NCBI GenBank assembly: GCA_009873655.1 | Contig: WAIB01000017.1 | Span: 1-48,311, forward strand | Reading direction: 5' to 3' | Origin: Nitrospinota bacterium | GTDB lineage: Bacteria; Nitrospinota; Nitrospinia; Nitrospinales; VA-1 | Length of the DNA stretch: 48,311 nt | Shown: one piece after another, positions 40,023-48,311 of the stretch | Layout of the letters: the number at the start of each line of letters is the position of its first letter | Numbering within the stretch: the first letter of the stretch is position 1 | The notes under the pieces: generated by a model | Database searches by the model: none | Seen by the model: the letters and a program-made list of their open reading frames with translations, nothing else | What the model was told of the DNA's origin: nothing | Translations under genes and position numbers: made by a program

Positions 40023-42240
40023 AACTTCCCAGAGTTGTTTTCCAGATTTTTTTCAGGGATTCAATTTCCTGCTTAATATATTCCCTGCCATTGATGTTGA
40101 CCGTAAAATGGCTTCCTCCTGTTTTCCCCAATAATATAAAATCCACCGGATAGGATAAAGCCAGGTCTTCAATTTTATCCGTAAACTCTTCAGGAAAAGA
40201 GATTACGATTCGAGATTGAGATTCGCCAAATAAGAGTGCGTCCCCTCGAAGAGTCGATTCCAGGTCGAGTGTTGCCCCTATACCCTCTGCGGGAGAGGCA
40301 AAGCAGGATTCCGCCACGGCAATTGCAAGCCCTCCCTCAGAGCAGTCGTGCGCCGATTGGATCAGTCCTTTTTGTATCAGTTCCAGGCAAAAATCCTGAA
40401 CCTGCTTTTCGTGTTTCCGGTCTAGAACAGGAGGTTTGCCTTCCGTTTTGTCGAACAACACTTTCAAGTATTCGCTGCCCCCCAATTCTTCCATCGTGAA
40501 GCCAATTAGCCCAATGCGGTGACCTGGTTTTTTAAATCCCTGCGTCATGACCTTGGTCTGATCTTCAATCAGACCGACCACCGCCACGGTGGGTGTGGGG
40601 AAAATCGCCTCCCCTTTTGTTTCATTATAGAGGCTGACGTTTCCACTGACTACTGGAATGTTGAAATAAAGACAGGCATCGCCCATTCCCTGAACGGCTT
40701 GCTCAAACTGCCACATGATTTCGGGTCTTTCCGGGTTTCCAAAATTAAGACAATTGGTCAGGCCAATGGGAGTGGCACCCGTGGCGGCCAGGTTTCGGCA
40801 ACATTCCGCCACTGCGATGGCTGCCCCCTCGTAAGGATCGAGATAACAGAACCGGCTGTTGCAATCTACCGATATGGCCACCGCTTTTTTGGTGCCTTTA
40901 ATACGTAAAACAGCGGCATCTGAACCGGGCAAAACCAGCGTGTTGAGACGCACCATATGGTCATATTGTTCATAGACCCATTCTTTGCTGGCAATATTCG
41001 GGCTGCCGAGTAATTTTATTAAAGCTTTATCGCCTCGGGGGGGGTGGGGCAATTCGGTTAAATTCAGTTGATGAATCCGGTCAAGGTATTCCGGCCGTTG
41101 GGTTTCCCGTTTCAGGTCAAGGGCTCCATCCACAACGGGAAAAGTGGGCAGGTTGACCACTTCTTTTCCATTAAACCGGATTCGGACACCGGACTCATCT
41201 GTCACTTCTCCAATGATGGCCGCATCCAGTCCCCATTTTTCGAGGATGGCGACCGCCTCCTCTTCATGTCCCGGTTGAATGACAAACAGCATTCTTTCCT
41301 GTGACTCGGACAACAGGATTTCGTAAGGGGTCATCCCTGCTTCCCTCAATGGAACTTTTGACAAGTCCATTCTTACCCCGGCTTCCGACCGGTGTGCCAT
41401 TTCAAATGAAGATGAAGTGAGTCCCGCGGCTCCCATATCCTGAACTCCCACCACCCAGTCGAATTCCATCAATTCAAGACAGGCCTCGATCAACAGTTTT
41501 TCAGTGAAAGGATCCCCCACCTGAACGGTGGGTCTTTTTTCTTCTGTGGTCTCATCAAACTCGGATGAGGCAAGAAGGCTGGCCCCATGAATTCCATCCC
41601 GGCCTGTTTTGGATCCTACATACAGAATACGGTTCCCAACCCCGCCCGCTTTTGCCAAAAAGATCTTGTCTGATTTTGCGAGCCCCAGACAAAAAGCATT
41701 GACCAGTATGTTTCCGTTATAACAGGAATCAAAATATACCTCTCCTCCCACCGTGGGAACCCCGGTGCAGTTACCGTAGCTGGAAATTCCATCAACCACA
41801 CCATTAAGCAAAAACCGGGTTCGGGGATCATCCAATTCCCCAAAACGCAGGGAATCGAGTAGGGCTATGGGTCTTGCCCCCATTGTAAAAACATCTCTCA
41901 TGATTCCACCCACACCCGTGGCGGCACCCTGGTGAGGTTCGATGAAGGAAGGATGGTTGTGGCTTTCAATCTTAAATACCACGGCGAAGCCATCCCCGAT
42001 ATCAATGGCCCCGGCATTTTCACCGGGACCTTGTAAAACGTTGGGACCTTCTGATGGCAGATTTTTTAAAAAAGGTCGCGAACTTTTGTAGCTGCAGTGC
42101 TCGCTCCACATAACAGAAAAAATACCTAATTCTGTAAAGTTGGGTTGGCGTCCTATTAAATCCAGAATACGTCGATATTCTTCACCCGTCAGCCCGTGGT
42201 CTTTAACAAGTTGTGAGGTGATTTCAGGCTCTTTATCCAT
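40003..42240 (-). CDS. purL: FGAM synthase large subunit
   Basis: A 745-residue small-type PurL, which with PurQ and PurS converts FGAR to FGAM. Signature segments include [39 protein letters not shown] with ATP-binding residues, [29 protein letters not shown] and [17 protein letters not shown]. This length is the type requiring separate PurQ and PurS, which are encoded immediately upstream. The start lies 2 bp after the purQ stop. Confidence 0.97.
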   Translation of the reverse strand: MDKEPEITSQLVKDHGLTGEEYRRILDLIGRQPNFTELGIFSVMWSEHCSYKSSRPFLKNLPSEGPNVLQGPGENAGAIDIGDGFAVVFKIESHNHPSFIEPHQGAATGVGGIMRDVFTMGARPIALLDSLRFGELDDPRTRFLLNGVVDGISSYGNCTGVPTVGGEVYFDSCYNGNILVNAFCLGLAKSDKIFLAKAGGVGNRILYVGSKTGRDGIHGASLLASSEFDETTEEKRPTVQVGDPFTEKLLIEACLELMEFDWVVGVQDMGAAGLTSSSFEMAHRSEAGVRMDLSKVPLREAGMTPYEILLSESQERMLFVIQPGHEEEAVAILEKWGLDAAIIGEVTDESGVRIRFNGKEVVNLPTFPVVDGALDLKRETQRPEYLDRIHQLNLTELPHPPRGDKALIKLLGSPNIASKEWVYEQYDHMVRLNTLVLPGSDAAVLRIKGTKKAVAISVDCNSRFCYLDPYEGAAIAVAECCRNLAATGATPIGLTNCLNFGNPERPEIMWQFEQAVQGMGDACLYFNIPVVSGNVSLYNETKGEAIFPTPTVAVVGLIEDQTKVMTQGFKKPGHRIGLIGFTMEELGGSEYLKVLFDKTEGKPPVLDRKHEKQVQDFCLELIQKGLIQSAHDCSEGGLAIAVAESCFASPAEGIGATLDLESTLRGDALLFGESQSRIVISFPEEFTDKIEDLALSYPVDFILLGKTGGSHFTVNINGREYIKQEIESLKKIWKTTLGSYAGQTT

Positions 42241-42242
42241 TT

Positions 42243-42932
42243 TCAGCTTTGAGTGATAAGAGATTTAAAAATGCTTTGTCCGTCTACATTGGGCCACAAA
42301 GGATCAGCGCATCGTTCCGGGTGCGGCATCATACCCATCACGTTTTTTTGCGCATTACAAAGGCCGGCAACCGAACTGACCGAACCATTGGGATTGCTTG
42401 AATCGGTGATATTCCCCTCCGCGTCGCAATAACGAAAAAGGATTTGCCCTTTTTCTTCCAGATCTCCTAAAGAGTGGGGGTCAATATAGTAACTCCCCTG
42501 ATGATGGGCGATGGGGATTTGTAAAACGGACTTGTCACTGCATTCCTGAGTGAAAGGGGTATGGGTCGATTCCACCCGAACGTACACATTTTTACAGATA
42601 AACTTCCGGGTGTGGTTCTGCATCAATGCCCCGGGCAAGAGACCCGACTCCACCAGGATTTGGAATCCATTACAGATCCCAAGAACCTTTCCACCCTTTT
42701 TGGCAAATGAAATGACGGAATTCATAACAGGAGAAAAGCGGGAAATAGCGCCTGCTCGAAGATAATCTCCATAGGAAAAGCCGCCAGGAAGAACCACCAG
42801 GTCAAAGGAACTCAAATCAGCATTGTCCTTATGCCACAACCAGTGGGTTTCCTGATTCAGGACCTTTTTCAGGATGTGGTAACAATCATGATCGCAATTT
42901 GATCCGGGAAAAACAACTATTCCGCACTTCAT
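42243..42932 (-). CDS. purQ: FGAM synthase glutaminase subunit
   Basis: A 229-residue class I glutamine amidotransferase that supplies ammonia to PurL. The opening [16 protein letters not shown], the nucleophile loop [11 protein letters not shown] (catalytic Cys near 87) and the C-terminal [11 protein letters not shown] with the catalytic His are all present. It follows purS by 25 bp and abuts purL. Confidence 0.97.
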   Translation of the reverse strand: MKCGIVVFPGSNCDHDCYHILKKVLNQETHWLWHKDNADLSSFDLVVLPGGFSYGDYLRAGAISRFSPVMNSVISFAKKGGKVLGICNGFQILVESGLLPGALMQNHTRKFICKNVYVRVESTHTPFTQECSDKSVLQIPIAHHQGSYYIDPHSLGDLEEKGQILFRYCDAEGNITDSSNPNGSVSSVAGLCNAQKNVMGMMPHPERCADPLWPNVDGQSIFKSLITQS

Positions 42933-42957
42933 GTTTGACCGATTTTAGTAGTAGGTA

Positions 42958-43206
42958 TTATTCAGTGGAGACCAGTTTGAAACGGAAGGATTCAATCACC
43001 GTGTTTGCAAGAAGCCGTTCGCACATTTCCCGTACTCGAATTTCCGCTTCTTCTTCAGAAACCGAATCGAGTTTTATTTCCAGATACTTCCCGATATGCA
43101 CATCCAGAACTTCGTCATACCCCAGATCGTTCAGTGCATGGTGAACGGTTTTCCCCTGTGGATCAAGTACCCCTTCCTTGAATGTTACATGTATTTGGGC
43201 AAGCAT
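42958..43206 (-). CDS. purS: FGAM synthase small subunit
   Basis: An 82-residue protein that bridges PurL and PurQ. It shows the family pattern: an N-terminal strand with V.LKEGVLDPQG, then NDLGYDEV..VHIGKYLEIKL and a C-terminal CERLLANTVIESF. It heads the purSQLF operon. Its ATG has no Shine-Dalgarno sequence; a TAAAGT hexamer lies seven bases upstream, as expected of a leaderless start. Confidence 0.95.
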   Translation of the reverse strand: MLAQIHVTFKEGVLDPQGKTVHHALNDLGYDEVLDVHIGKYLEIKLDSVSEEEAEIRVREMCERLLANTVIESFRFKLVSTE

Positions 43207-43213
43207 TTTGCGA

Positions 43214-43219
43214 ACTTTA
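43214..43219 (-). promoter_or_regulatory. -10-like hexamer seven bases upstream of purS
   Basis: TAAAGT on the minus strand (four of six consensus matches) lies seven bases before the purS ATG. No -35 is evident. No PurR box or purine/xanthine riboswitch fold is recognised in 43207-43463. Confidence 0.25.
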
Positions 43220-43380
43220 TCACAGAAAAAGTTTCAATTCAGCAGGCTTTGTAGCAGGAATTTATAAAAACACAAGGGCCATTTTTTGACCGACCTGAAA
43301 AATTATGATAAACAAGGAGTTAGAAAGTGTGAAACTTTTTTTCTTGCCAGAATTCTTTTCTCCAAACAATGACTTCCGCT

Positions 43381-43386
43381 TATAAT
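43381..43386 (+). promoter_or_regulatory. Candidate -10 for the aldolase/SDR gene
   Basis: A perfect TATAAT about 78 bp before the start codon gives a leader near 70 nt that contains the AAGGA ribosome site. The -35 (TTCTCC) is poor. A second TATAAT at 43445-43450 lies too close to the ribosome site to be the main promoter. The rest of 43207-43463 shows nothing else. Confidence 0.35.
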
Positions 43387-43463
43387 CCTTCTTTAATGTT
43401 TAAGGAAAATTGCGGGTATGGGTGGATGAAAAGGATTTGCGTCCTATAATTTAAGGAAAAACT

Positions 43464-45524
43464 ATGGAAAACAAATGGAATGATTCCTCGGCCCAGGCTG
43501 CCATTGAAAAATACAGCGATGTGGATGAAGACATTGCCCTGCGTGTGTACACTTCACGTTTGATAGGGGCTGACCCCGCGCTGGTACTGCATGGAGGCGG
43601 AAACACATCGGTCAAGTCGCGAACAAAAAATAAAGTGAATGAGGAAGTCGATGTCCTTTATGTCAAAGGAAGCGGATGGGACCTGGATACACTGGAACCC
43701 CCGGGGCTTCCCGGTGTTCTTCTGGACCACCTCATTAAGTTGAGAGATTTGGATTCGTTGAGCGATGAAGACATGGTCAACGAGCAGAGAACCCATCTGC
43801 TGGATGCTTCCTCTCCCAACCCTTCGGTGGAAACCCTTTTGCATGCCTTTTTGCCGCATAAATTTATTGACCACTCTCATGCCGATGCAAGCCTGATTAT
43901 TGCCAATCAACCCGATGCGGAAAAAATATGCAGGGAAATTTATGGGGATACCATTGGCATCGTTTCATACATCATGCCGGGGTTTGCCCTGGCCAAGGCG
44001 GCGGCCGAAGTTTACGAAAAAAATAAAAACGTTGAAGGGCTGATGCTGATCAATCATGGTCTGTTCACTTTTGGTTCAACAGCCAGGGAAAGCTATGATC
44101 GGCATATTCATGCGGTGACCCTGGCGGAAGAATATATTGCCAATAAACAGCCCAAGGCAATGACTCCTCTCGAGGGACCCGCGATCAACGCAGGCGAAAA
44201 AGTTTTATTGAACGCATTGGCTCCTGTGCTTCGTGGTTTATATGGGGAAAAGTCAGGCAAATCCTGGGTGGTTCATCATCGAAAAAGCGAGAAGGCCAAA
44301 GCGTTTGCTTCCAGTCAGGAATGTGCTACCTGGTCACAAATAGGGACAGCCACTCCCGATCATGTCATTCGTACCAAGCAAAAACCCCTTCTGCTGAATT
44401 TAAAACAATGGCAGGACGCAGACGCTTTGAGAAATGAAGTCGCTTCTGCCCTGGAAACCTATTACGAAAATTATCACCAGTATTTTGAATCGAATAAAGA
44501 AGTTAAAGGCGTGGATAAAACGGAACTGGACCCTCTGCCCAGAGTGTTGCTGGTTGCCGGCCTGGGGCTGGTTACCATAGGAAAAACCGTAAAAGAAACA
44601 AAAATCGCCGCAGATATTTATCAACACACGATAGATATAATCCATAAATCCTTTTCAGTTGGGGATTACGTTCCCCTGAAATCGGATGACTTGTTCGATA
44701 TGGAGTATTGGTCTTTAGAACAGGCGAAACTTGGAAAAAGTAAAGCCCCGGTTCTTCAGGGCAAGGTGGCATATATTACCGGAGCGGCTTCGGGCATTGG
44801 TTTGGCGACGGCCAACCTGTTTGCCGAGCAGGGAGCCAATCTTTACCTGGCAGACTTGTCTGAAGACAAACTGGTTGAAGCGGCAGAGGTGATCCGCAAA
44901 AAACACAAGGTAGGTGTCGTTGCTCAGGTTTTGAACGTGGTCGATGAGGATGCTGTCAGAGAATCATTTGCAGATGCGGTTGCCAATTTCGGCGGTGTGG
45001 ATTTCTTGATATCCAATGCCGGAAACGCGGTTCAAGGGGCAATTGGCCAGATTGATTTAAAAGATTTGAGACAGAGTTTCGAGTTGAACTTTTTTGCCCA
45101 TCAGGTATTGGCCTCTGAGGCGGTCCGCCTGTTTTTGATCCAGAAAACCGGGGGAGTGCTTTTGTTCAATGCCTCCAAGGCGGCCTTCAACCCGGGAAAG
45201 GATTTTGGTCCATACGCGCTGCCAAAAGCGGCTATGGTAGCGTTGACCAAACAATACGCTCTCGATTACGGTCAGTTTGGAATCCGTTCCAATGCGATCA
45301 ATGCCGACCGCATTCGCACCGCCCTTTTTTCAGAAGAGGTGGTCGCGGAACGGGCTGCCGCGCGAGGCCTTTCCGCGGACGATTATTTCAAGTCCAACCT
45401 GCTGCAGCAGGAGGTTTTTGATACCGATGTGGCGCAGGGTTTCCTCAACCTCGCGCTCGCTGAAAAAACAACGGGCAGTATCCTCACTATTGATGGAGGC
45501 AACATTGCCGCCAGTCCCCGCTAG
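43464..45524 (+). CDS. Bifunctional class II aldolase / short-chain dehydrogenase
   Basis: A 686-residue fusion. The N-terminal class II aldolase domain has VLHGGGNTSVKS, the zinc-ligand motif DHSHADA and LINHGLFTFG. The C-terminal SDR has TGAASGIGLATA for NAD(P), SNAGNAV, and the YALPK catalytic Tyr-Lys. The architecture is that of RhaEW-type proteins (rhamnulose-1-phosphate aldolase plus lactaldehyde dehydrogenase) and close relatives called 'bifunctional aldolase/SDR'. No rhamnose isomerase, kinase or transporter is nearby, so the substrate may differ. AAGGA precedes the ATG. Confidence 0.92.
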   Translation: MENKWNDSSAQAAIEKYSDVDEDIALRVYTSRLIGADPALVLHGGGNTSVKSRTKNKVNEEVDVLYVKGSGWDLDTLEPPGLPGVLLDHLIKLRDLDSLSDEDMVNEQRTHLLDASSPNPSVETLLHAFLPHKFIDHSHADASLIIANQPDAEKICREIYGDTIGIVSYIMPGFALAKAAAEVYEKNKNVEGLMLINHGLFTFGSTARESYDRHIHAVTLAEEYIANKQPKAMTPLEGPAINAGEKVLLNALAPVLRGLYGEKSGKSWVVHHRKSEKAKAFASSQECATWSQIGTATPDHVIRTKQKPLLLNLKQWQDADALRNEVASALETYYENYHQYFESNKEVKGVDKTELDPLPRVLLVAGLGLVTIGKTVKETKIAADIYQHTIDIIHKSFSVGDYVPLKSDDLFDMEYWSLEQAKLGKSKAPVLQGKVAYITGAASGIGLATANLFAEQGANLYLADLSEDKLVEAAEVIRKKHKVGVVAQVLNVVDEDAVRESFADAVANFGGVDFLISNAGNAVQGAIGQIDLKDLRQSFELNFFAHQVLASEAVRLFLIQKTGGVLLFNASKAAFNPGKDFGPYALPKAAMVALTKQYALDYGQFGIRSNAINADRIRTALFSEEVVAERAAARGLSADDYFKSNLLQQEVFDTDVAQGFLNLALAEKTTGSILTIDGGNIAASPR

Positions 45525-45634
45525 TCGGCTTGGACGCCGGGGGCAACAGGTCGATACCCATAGAGCAGGCAGGCTTTTTGTGGCTTTTTCCTGAAGCCAG
45601 GAAAGGGCCAGTTTAAAACCTGATCCCTTTTGCA

Positions 45635-45672
45635 CGTCATCGCGAACGACCCAAGGGAGTGTGGCGATCCAG
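45635..45672. repeat. Dispersed intergenic repeat of the CGTCATtGCGA...GTGGCaATCC type
   Basis: The segment reads CGTCATCGCGA at the left and GTGGCGATCCAG at the right around a short spacer. This is the pattern of a widespread intergenic inverted-repeat element seen in many environmental bacteria (typical form CGTCATTGCGAG...CGTGGCAATC). It lies in the 166-bp gap between the aldolase/SDR and molybdoenzyme genes. Mobility is not implied. Confidence 0.55.
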
Positions 45673-45690
45673 ATTCAATAAAAACTTCGA

Positions 45691-46428
45691 TTAGTAATTC
45701 GTAATCTCCCCACCTGAAATGCGTCGTGGTTCTTTGCCAAGCTCAAGGGGATGATCGGTGCCGGGAAGAATGGTGCCGTCTGGAGAGTAAGGGCCGATCT
45801 TGCTCCACGTTCCCGCCTGATGTTCTGAAACGTATTCCATTTCCAAAATCGCTTTCGGGTTTTTGTAACCGTACTTGGAGGGTGCGATCAAACGGAGAGG
45901 AAATCCGTGCCCGTCGGAAAGCGGATGTCCGTTCATCGAGTGGGCGAGAATAACCTGGTCCTGGTTCAAATCTTTCCTTGAAAGATATTCTTTATAGTCA
46001 TCGCCGCAATGAAAGAGAATTCCCCTGGCTCCAGGCAGGGGTTTTACGATCTCTTCCAGTTCACGAACCGCAAACCCCGACCAGCTTGCGCGTGCCGACC
46101 AGCACTCCACACATTTCATCCGGGAAGATTGTGTTTTAGGGTTGATCGATTTAATTTGTTCCAGCGTGAACGATTGCGGGGACTCGCAAAGTCCGGTTAT
46201 TTTTAGCCTCCATGCTTCACCATTGATTCGGCGTAACGGTTTCCAGAAATTGATGTAGAAAAATTTATATTTTCCTTCACGGGTTTTGCCTATGAAATCC
46301 GTTCCTTCATAGGAATGCAGTTCTTGGGCTACGGTAGAGCCGCGAAGCAGACTCCATAAGAGGGTGGCGGTTGCCCAGAACCCGCGTTCAAGAAAAAGCC
46401 GTCGCGATAATTTTTCTAGCGTGCGCAT
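45691..46428 (-). CDS. Molybdopterin-dependent oxidoreductase, MsrP/sulfite-oxidase fold, Tat-exported
   Basis: A 245-residue periplasmic molybdoenzyme. The twin-arginine signal is LSRRLFLERGFW at the N-terminus. The single sulfite-oxidase Mo domain has LKITGLCESPQSFTLEQI and the Mo-ligand Cys106 in RMKCVECWSARASWSG, with an extra Cys109 beside it. The GFPLRLIAPSKYGYKNPK segment is typical. There is no SoxC dimerisation domain, so it resembles MsrP (YedY). The haem membrane partner YedZ is not adjacent; instead the gene overlaps the upstream SUMF1-fold gene by 13 bp. It probably reduces or oxidises S- or N-containing substrates. Confidence 0.88.
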   Translation of the reverse strand: MRTLEKLSRRLFLERGFWATATLLWSLLRGSTVAQELHSYEGTDFIGKTREGKYKFFYINFWKPLRRINGEAWRLKITGLCESPQSFTLEQIKSINPKTQSSRMKCVECWSARASWSGFAVRELEEIVKPLPGARGILFHCGDDYKEYLSRKDLNQDQVILAHSMNGHPLSDGHGFPLRLIAPSKYGYKNPKAILEMEYVSEHQAGTWSKIGPYSPDGTILPGTDHPLELGKEPRRISGGEITNY

Positions 46429-47054
46429 CGAAATCCCAGAAATGGCAACCTGTCTGACGAGGCAACCGGGTTGCGGTCAAAAGTTTTACTGAATTCATAT
46501 TCCAGGTGAAAGTTCCAGAGTCCACCACGGGTTACTTTTTTACCTTCGACTTCGCTTCCGGTCCATTCCCAAACGGAACCGGCCATATCCCGGACCCCGT
46601 AAGGGGAGGTGTCTTTTTTGTTGAGTCCCACCCGGCGTTTGATCAGCCCTGAGTAAAAAGTGTGTGCCTTTTTTCGGGGAAGCTTGTCGCCCCAGGGGTA
46701 GATGCGGGCCTTGTCTCCGCGAGCGGCTTTCTCCCACTCTTCTTCTTTTGGAAGCCGCTTACCCCGTTTTGCACAATAAGTTTGCGCTTCGTGCCAGTTG
46801 ATATCCGTCACAGGATGAGAACCCGCCCCTTTCCAGAAAGCATGGCCGGGAAATTGTTTGGCAAATTCCTCATTGGTGACTTCGTAGAGATCAATCGAAA
46901 AACGATCGAGATGCATGGTATGCCGAGGGGTAGCGTAACGGTCATGGTCGTCTCCCATCACAAATTCCCCGGCGGGTATTTCAACCATCTCAGAAGCAAA
47001 AGAAATAAGCGGAAAAACAGTCAGGAAAATAAAAATAATGCCATGAATTTTCAT
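46416..47054 (-). CDS. Secreted SUMF1-fold protein, non-catalytic
   Basis: A 212-residue protein with a signal peptide (cleavage near SFASE) and the SUMF1 fold: MVEIPAGEFVMGDD, IDLYEVTNEEFA, DINWHEAQTYCA, RLPKEEEWEKAARG, YPWGD, GVRDMAGSVWEWTG, TRGGLWNF and FLGFRCAR. As in the first SUMF1-fold gene, the catalytic Cys region is GGLWNFHLEYEF, without cysteines, so it is not a formylglycine-generating enzyme. It overlaps the start of the molybdoenzyme gene, suggesting the two products act together in the periplasm. A perfect TATAAT lies six bases before its ATG. Confidence 0.85.
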   Translation of the reverse strand: MKIHGIIFIFLTVFPLISFASEMVEIPAGEFVMGDDHDRYATPRHTMHLDRFSIDLYEVTNEEFAKQFPGHAFWKGAGSHPVTDINWHEAQTYCAKRGKRLPKEEEWEKAARGDKARIYPWGDKLPRKKAHTFYSGLIKRRVGLNKKDTSPYGVRDMAGSVWEWTGSEVEGKKVTRGGLWNFHLEYEFSKTFDRNPVASSDRLPFLGFRCAR

Positions 47055-47060
47055 GGCACT

Positions 47061-47066
47061 ATTATA
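47061..47066 (-). promoter_or_regulatory. TATAAT six bases upstream of the SUMF1/molybdoenzyme operon start
   Basis: On the minus strand TATAAT is followed by AGTGCC and then the ATG, with no Shine-Dalgarno sequence. It is placed for leaderless transcription. The -35 position is GC-rich and unlike consensus. Confidence 0.4.
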
Positions 47067-47082
47067 GCCATCAAAAACAGGA

Positions 47083-47220
47083 GACCGGGTCTTTTATTTG
47101 CCAGTTGCGGTTCGCCCTGTTACGAGGGAGGAAATATTTGGGAGTATATAGTTGAAAGATCAACAAGGGTGGCTGGCCTTTTGGGAATAGATCTATTGGC
47201 CCCACGCTTCGTGGTTATCC
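47083..47220. repeat. Cluster of small palindromes in the 47055-47322 gap
   Basis: The gap holds AGACC-G-GGTCT followed by TTTT (47083-47096), the perfect palindrome AATAGATCTATT and CCACG-CTT-CGTGG, with GGCC flanks. No gene is seen. The first could be a terminator for a plus-strand transcript. The others look like decayed repeat material at the boundary to the AT-rich edge. Confidence 0.35.
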
Positions 47221-47322
47221 CCATTCAATAGTTTTTTTGTCTATAAACAACTTTAAATAAAGGAGGTGTTTTTATTGCGTAACATTTACATAACTCCACT
47301 TTTTTTGTATCTGGTGAGATTT

Positions 47323-47541
47323 CTAACTCTTGCCTAGGAAACCTATAAATGGTTTTGCTATCAATAAACTTATTAGAAAAATACACCCAAAAATAACTAA
47401 TGTTTGAGACAAGATTTCTAAACTATAAAAAAACTTATTCACAAATGACAAGTCATAATGGAAATATGTGACTAACTCTAATGGAACAGACAAAACAATA
47501 AAAACTCTAAACATTCCATTTTTATAGTTTTCGTAAGTCAT
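47323..47541 (-). CDS. Small hydrophobic membrane protein, unknown
   Basis: A 72-residue frame if it starts at ATG 47541 (AAGG about eight bases upstream); the frame stays open to an ATG at 47604, which would overlap the next gene. Two transmembrane helices are predicted (MFRVFIVLSVPLELVTYF and TLVIFGCIFLISLLIA). No family is recognised. Base composition is much more AT-rich than the rest of the window. Confidence 0.5.
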   Translation of the reverse strand: MTYENYKNGMFRVFIVLSVPLELVTYFHYDLSFVNKFFYSLEILSQTLVIFGCIFLISLLIAKPFIGFLGKS

Positions 47542-47566
47542 AGCATCAACCTTAAATATAATTGTC

Positions 47567-47950
47567 TTAATAAACATCCTTTTGACAAACAGTATTACCT
47601 TCATCTAATAAAGCAAGGTTTTGCAATGAACGTTTTAAATCATTGAATCGAAATTCACAATCCTTTTTTTTATTAGAATTTATTGACTTAGATAACTCGG
47701 GCAAACAGTTAAAACCTTTACTTCCTTCTTGCTTTCTTTTTATACAGGATTTGAGTCGATACTTTGATGCTGGTTTAATACAATTTTCTAAAGATTTAAT
47801 ATTTTTAAAAATTATATCGATATGGTTATTAAAGTTTTTCTCCACGGTTGTGCATTTATCTATTGCAAAAACACTCTTAATATTAAGAATCCCAAAAAAG
47901 AACAGAAAAGTGAAGGTGAGTGATAGTAAGAATGTGAGTGGGATTTTCAT
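47567..47950 (-). CDS. Small secreted Cys-rich protein, unknown
   Basis: A 127-residue protein from ATG 47950, chosen because a clean signal peptide starts there (MKIPLTFLLSLTFTF...SVFAI); the frame extends 25 codons upstream without hydrophobic logic. The mature part has six cysteines (DKC, ENC, KSC, FNC, DCE, VCQ), enough for three disulfides, in a basic helical context. No family is recognised. The AT-rich codon use differs from the neighbours to the left. Confidence 0.55.
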   Translation of the reverse strand: MKIPLTFLLSLTFTFLFFFGILNIKSVFAIDKCTTVEKNFNNHIDIIFKNIKSLENCIKPASKYRLKSCIKRKQEGSKGFNCLPELSKSINSNKKKDCEFRFNDLKRSLQNLALLDEGNTVCQKDVY

Positions 47951-48095
47951 ATAAATAGAAGAACATTGGTTAAAACTTATCGCATTTGGTGGATGCTTTG
48001 ATGAGCAAACCAAATACCAAAACAAAAAATAGTTAATAGCAACCAGAACGACTATTTTATTTTTGCCTGCTTATACTTTTTGGGTTCCCAATCGT

Positions 48096-48311
48096 TCATT
48101 TCTTTGGTTTCCAGTTCCTTGCCATCTCTTGTGCTTTTTCTATTTGTGATGGAGTCATTTTCTTTTCTAATAAGTTTATGTTTTTTAAACATTCTTTGTC
48201 CCCATTAGAACCGCATATGTTCCACCACGTATATGCAATAATATAGTCTTTTGAAACACCTTTCCCTTCGGCATACATAACTCCTAGGTATTTTTGTCCT
48301 GATAAATTTCC
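48096..48311 (-). CDS. Sel1-repeat protein, C-terminal part (runs off window)
   Basis: The minus-strand frame is open from base 48311 to the stop at 48096. It reads SGQKYLGVMYAEGKGVSKDY followed by IIAYTWWNI, a textbook Sel1-like TPR repeat, then a helical tail ending KAQEMARNWKPKK, as in many secreted Sel1 proteins. An ATG at 48278 lies inside the repeat and is unlikely to be the start. Such proteins scaffold protein contacts, often at the envelope. Confidence 0.85.
   Translation of the reverse strand, partial: GNLSGQKYLGVMYAEGKGVSKDYIIAYTWWNICGSNGDKECLKNINLLEKKMTPSQIEKAQEMARNWKPKK

Noticed and set aside
43207-43463. Possible purine riboswitch or PurR operator before purS
   Set aside because: No three-way junction with the conserved loop sequences and no palindromic PurR-like box could be found.
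46662-47231. 189-codon plus-strand ORF opposite the SUMF1-fold gene
   Set aside because: Antisense to a well-supported gene; no recognisable domain or start signal.

Overview
The window looks like ordinary chromosome from a free-living, probably marine, Gram-negative bacterium of moderate GC (mid-40s by eye). A CsrA-FliW pair, type Mpl murein recycling, a UPF0182 protein, Tat- and Sec-type signals and many radical-SAM and SUMF1-like proteins fit a deep-branching group. My best guess is Nitrospinota (Nitrospina-like), but this is inference from gene content, not a database result. There is no phage, insertion sequence, CRISPR array or rRNA operon.

Layout. 1-2911 (minus): rhodanese fragment, SLC13-type permease, radical SAM/SPASM protein. 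3154-6729 (plus): leuC-leuD, then a secreted SUMF1-fold protein and a His/Gly-rich secreted leucine-rich-repeat protein. 6769-8679 (minus): a small acidic protein and a hybrid sensor kinase gene split by one in-frame TAG. 8910-12284: tRNA-Phe (minus), then csrA-fliW, mnmE and an NAD-dependent epimerase-like gene (plus). 12329-17153: Nif3-family gene (minus), an orphan dipeptide-type ABC permease pair and an ABC-F gene preceded by a 24-codon leader ORF. 17150-21876: small ORF, membrane-anchored methyltransferase, a degenerate PHP-domain membrane protein with a C-terminal SH3b domain, and a response regulator with four exact-period repeats. 22042-27441: valS, pepF and an Asn/Arg-rich protein. 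27472-30966: dacB (minus), a four-helix membrane protein, a PfkB sugar kinase and a lipoprotein. 31000-38616: gph-like phosphatase, mpl, a radical-SAM-like protein without its cysteine cluster, a real radical SAM enzyme, a thioredoxin-fold protein and a UPF0182 giant. 38619-43206 (minus): purS-purQ-purL-purF. 43464-45524: aldolase/SDR fusion. 45691-47054 (minus): MsrP/SoxC-like molybdoenzyme overlapping a second SUMF1-fold gene. 47323-48311: an AT-rich edge with a small membrane protein, a Cys-rich secreted protein and a Sel1-repeat fragment.

How genes work together. Clear pathways are leucine biosynthesis (LeuCD), de novo purine synthesis (PurSQLF), cell-wall turnover (DacB, Mpl), translation (ValS, MnmE, tRNA-Phe, ABC-F) and post-transcriptional control (CsrA-FliW). 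Two features cut across genes. Every non-ATG start chosen here has a visible Shine-Dalgarno sequence, while many ATG starts have none. Several of the SD-less ATG starts carry a -10-like hexamer only 6-11 nt upstream, as expected for leaderless mRNAs.

Most worth following up are the amber-split kinase, the coupled leader ORF before the ABC-F gene, the degenerate PHP/SH3b protein, the pseudo-radical-SAM/radical-SAM/thioredoxin cluster and the leaderless-start pattern.
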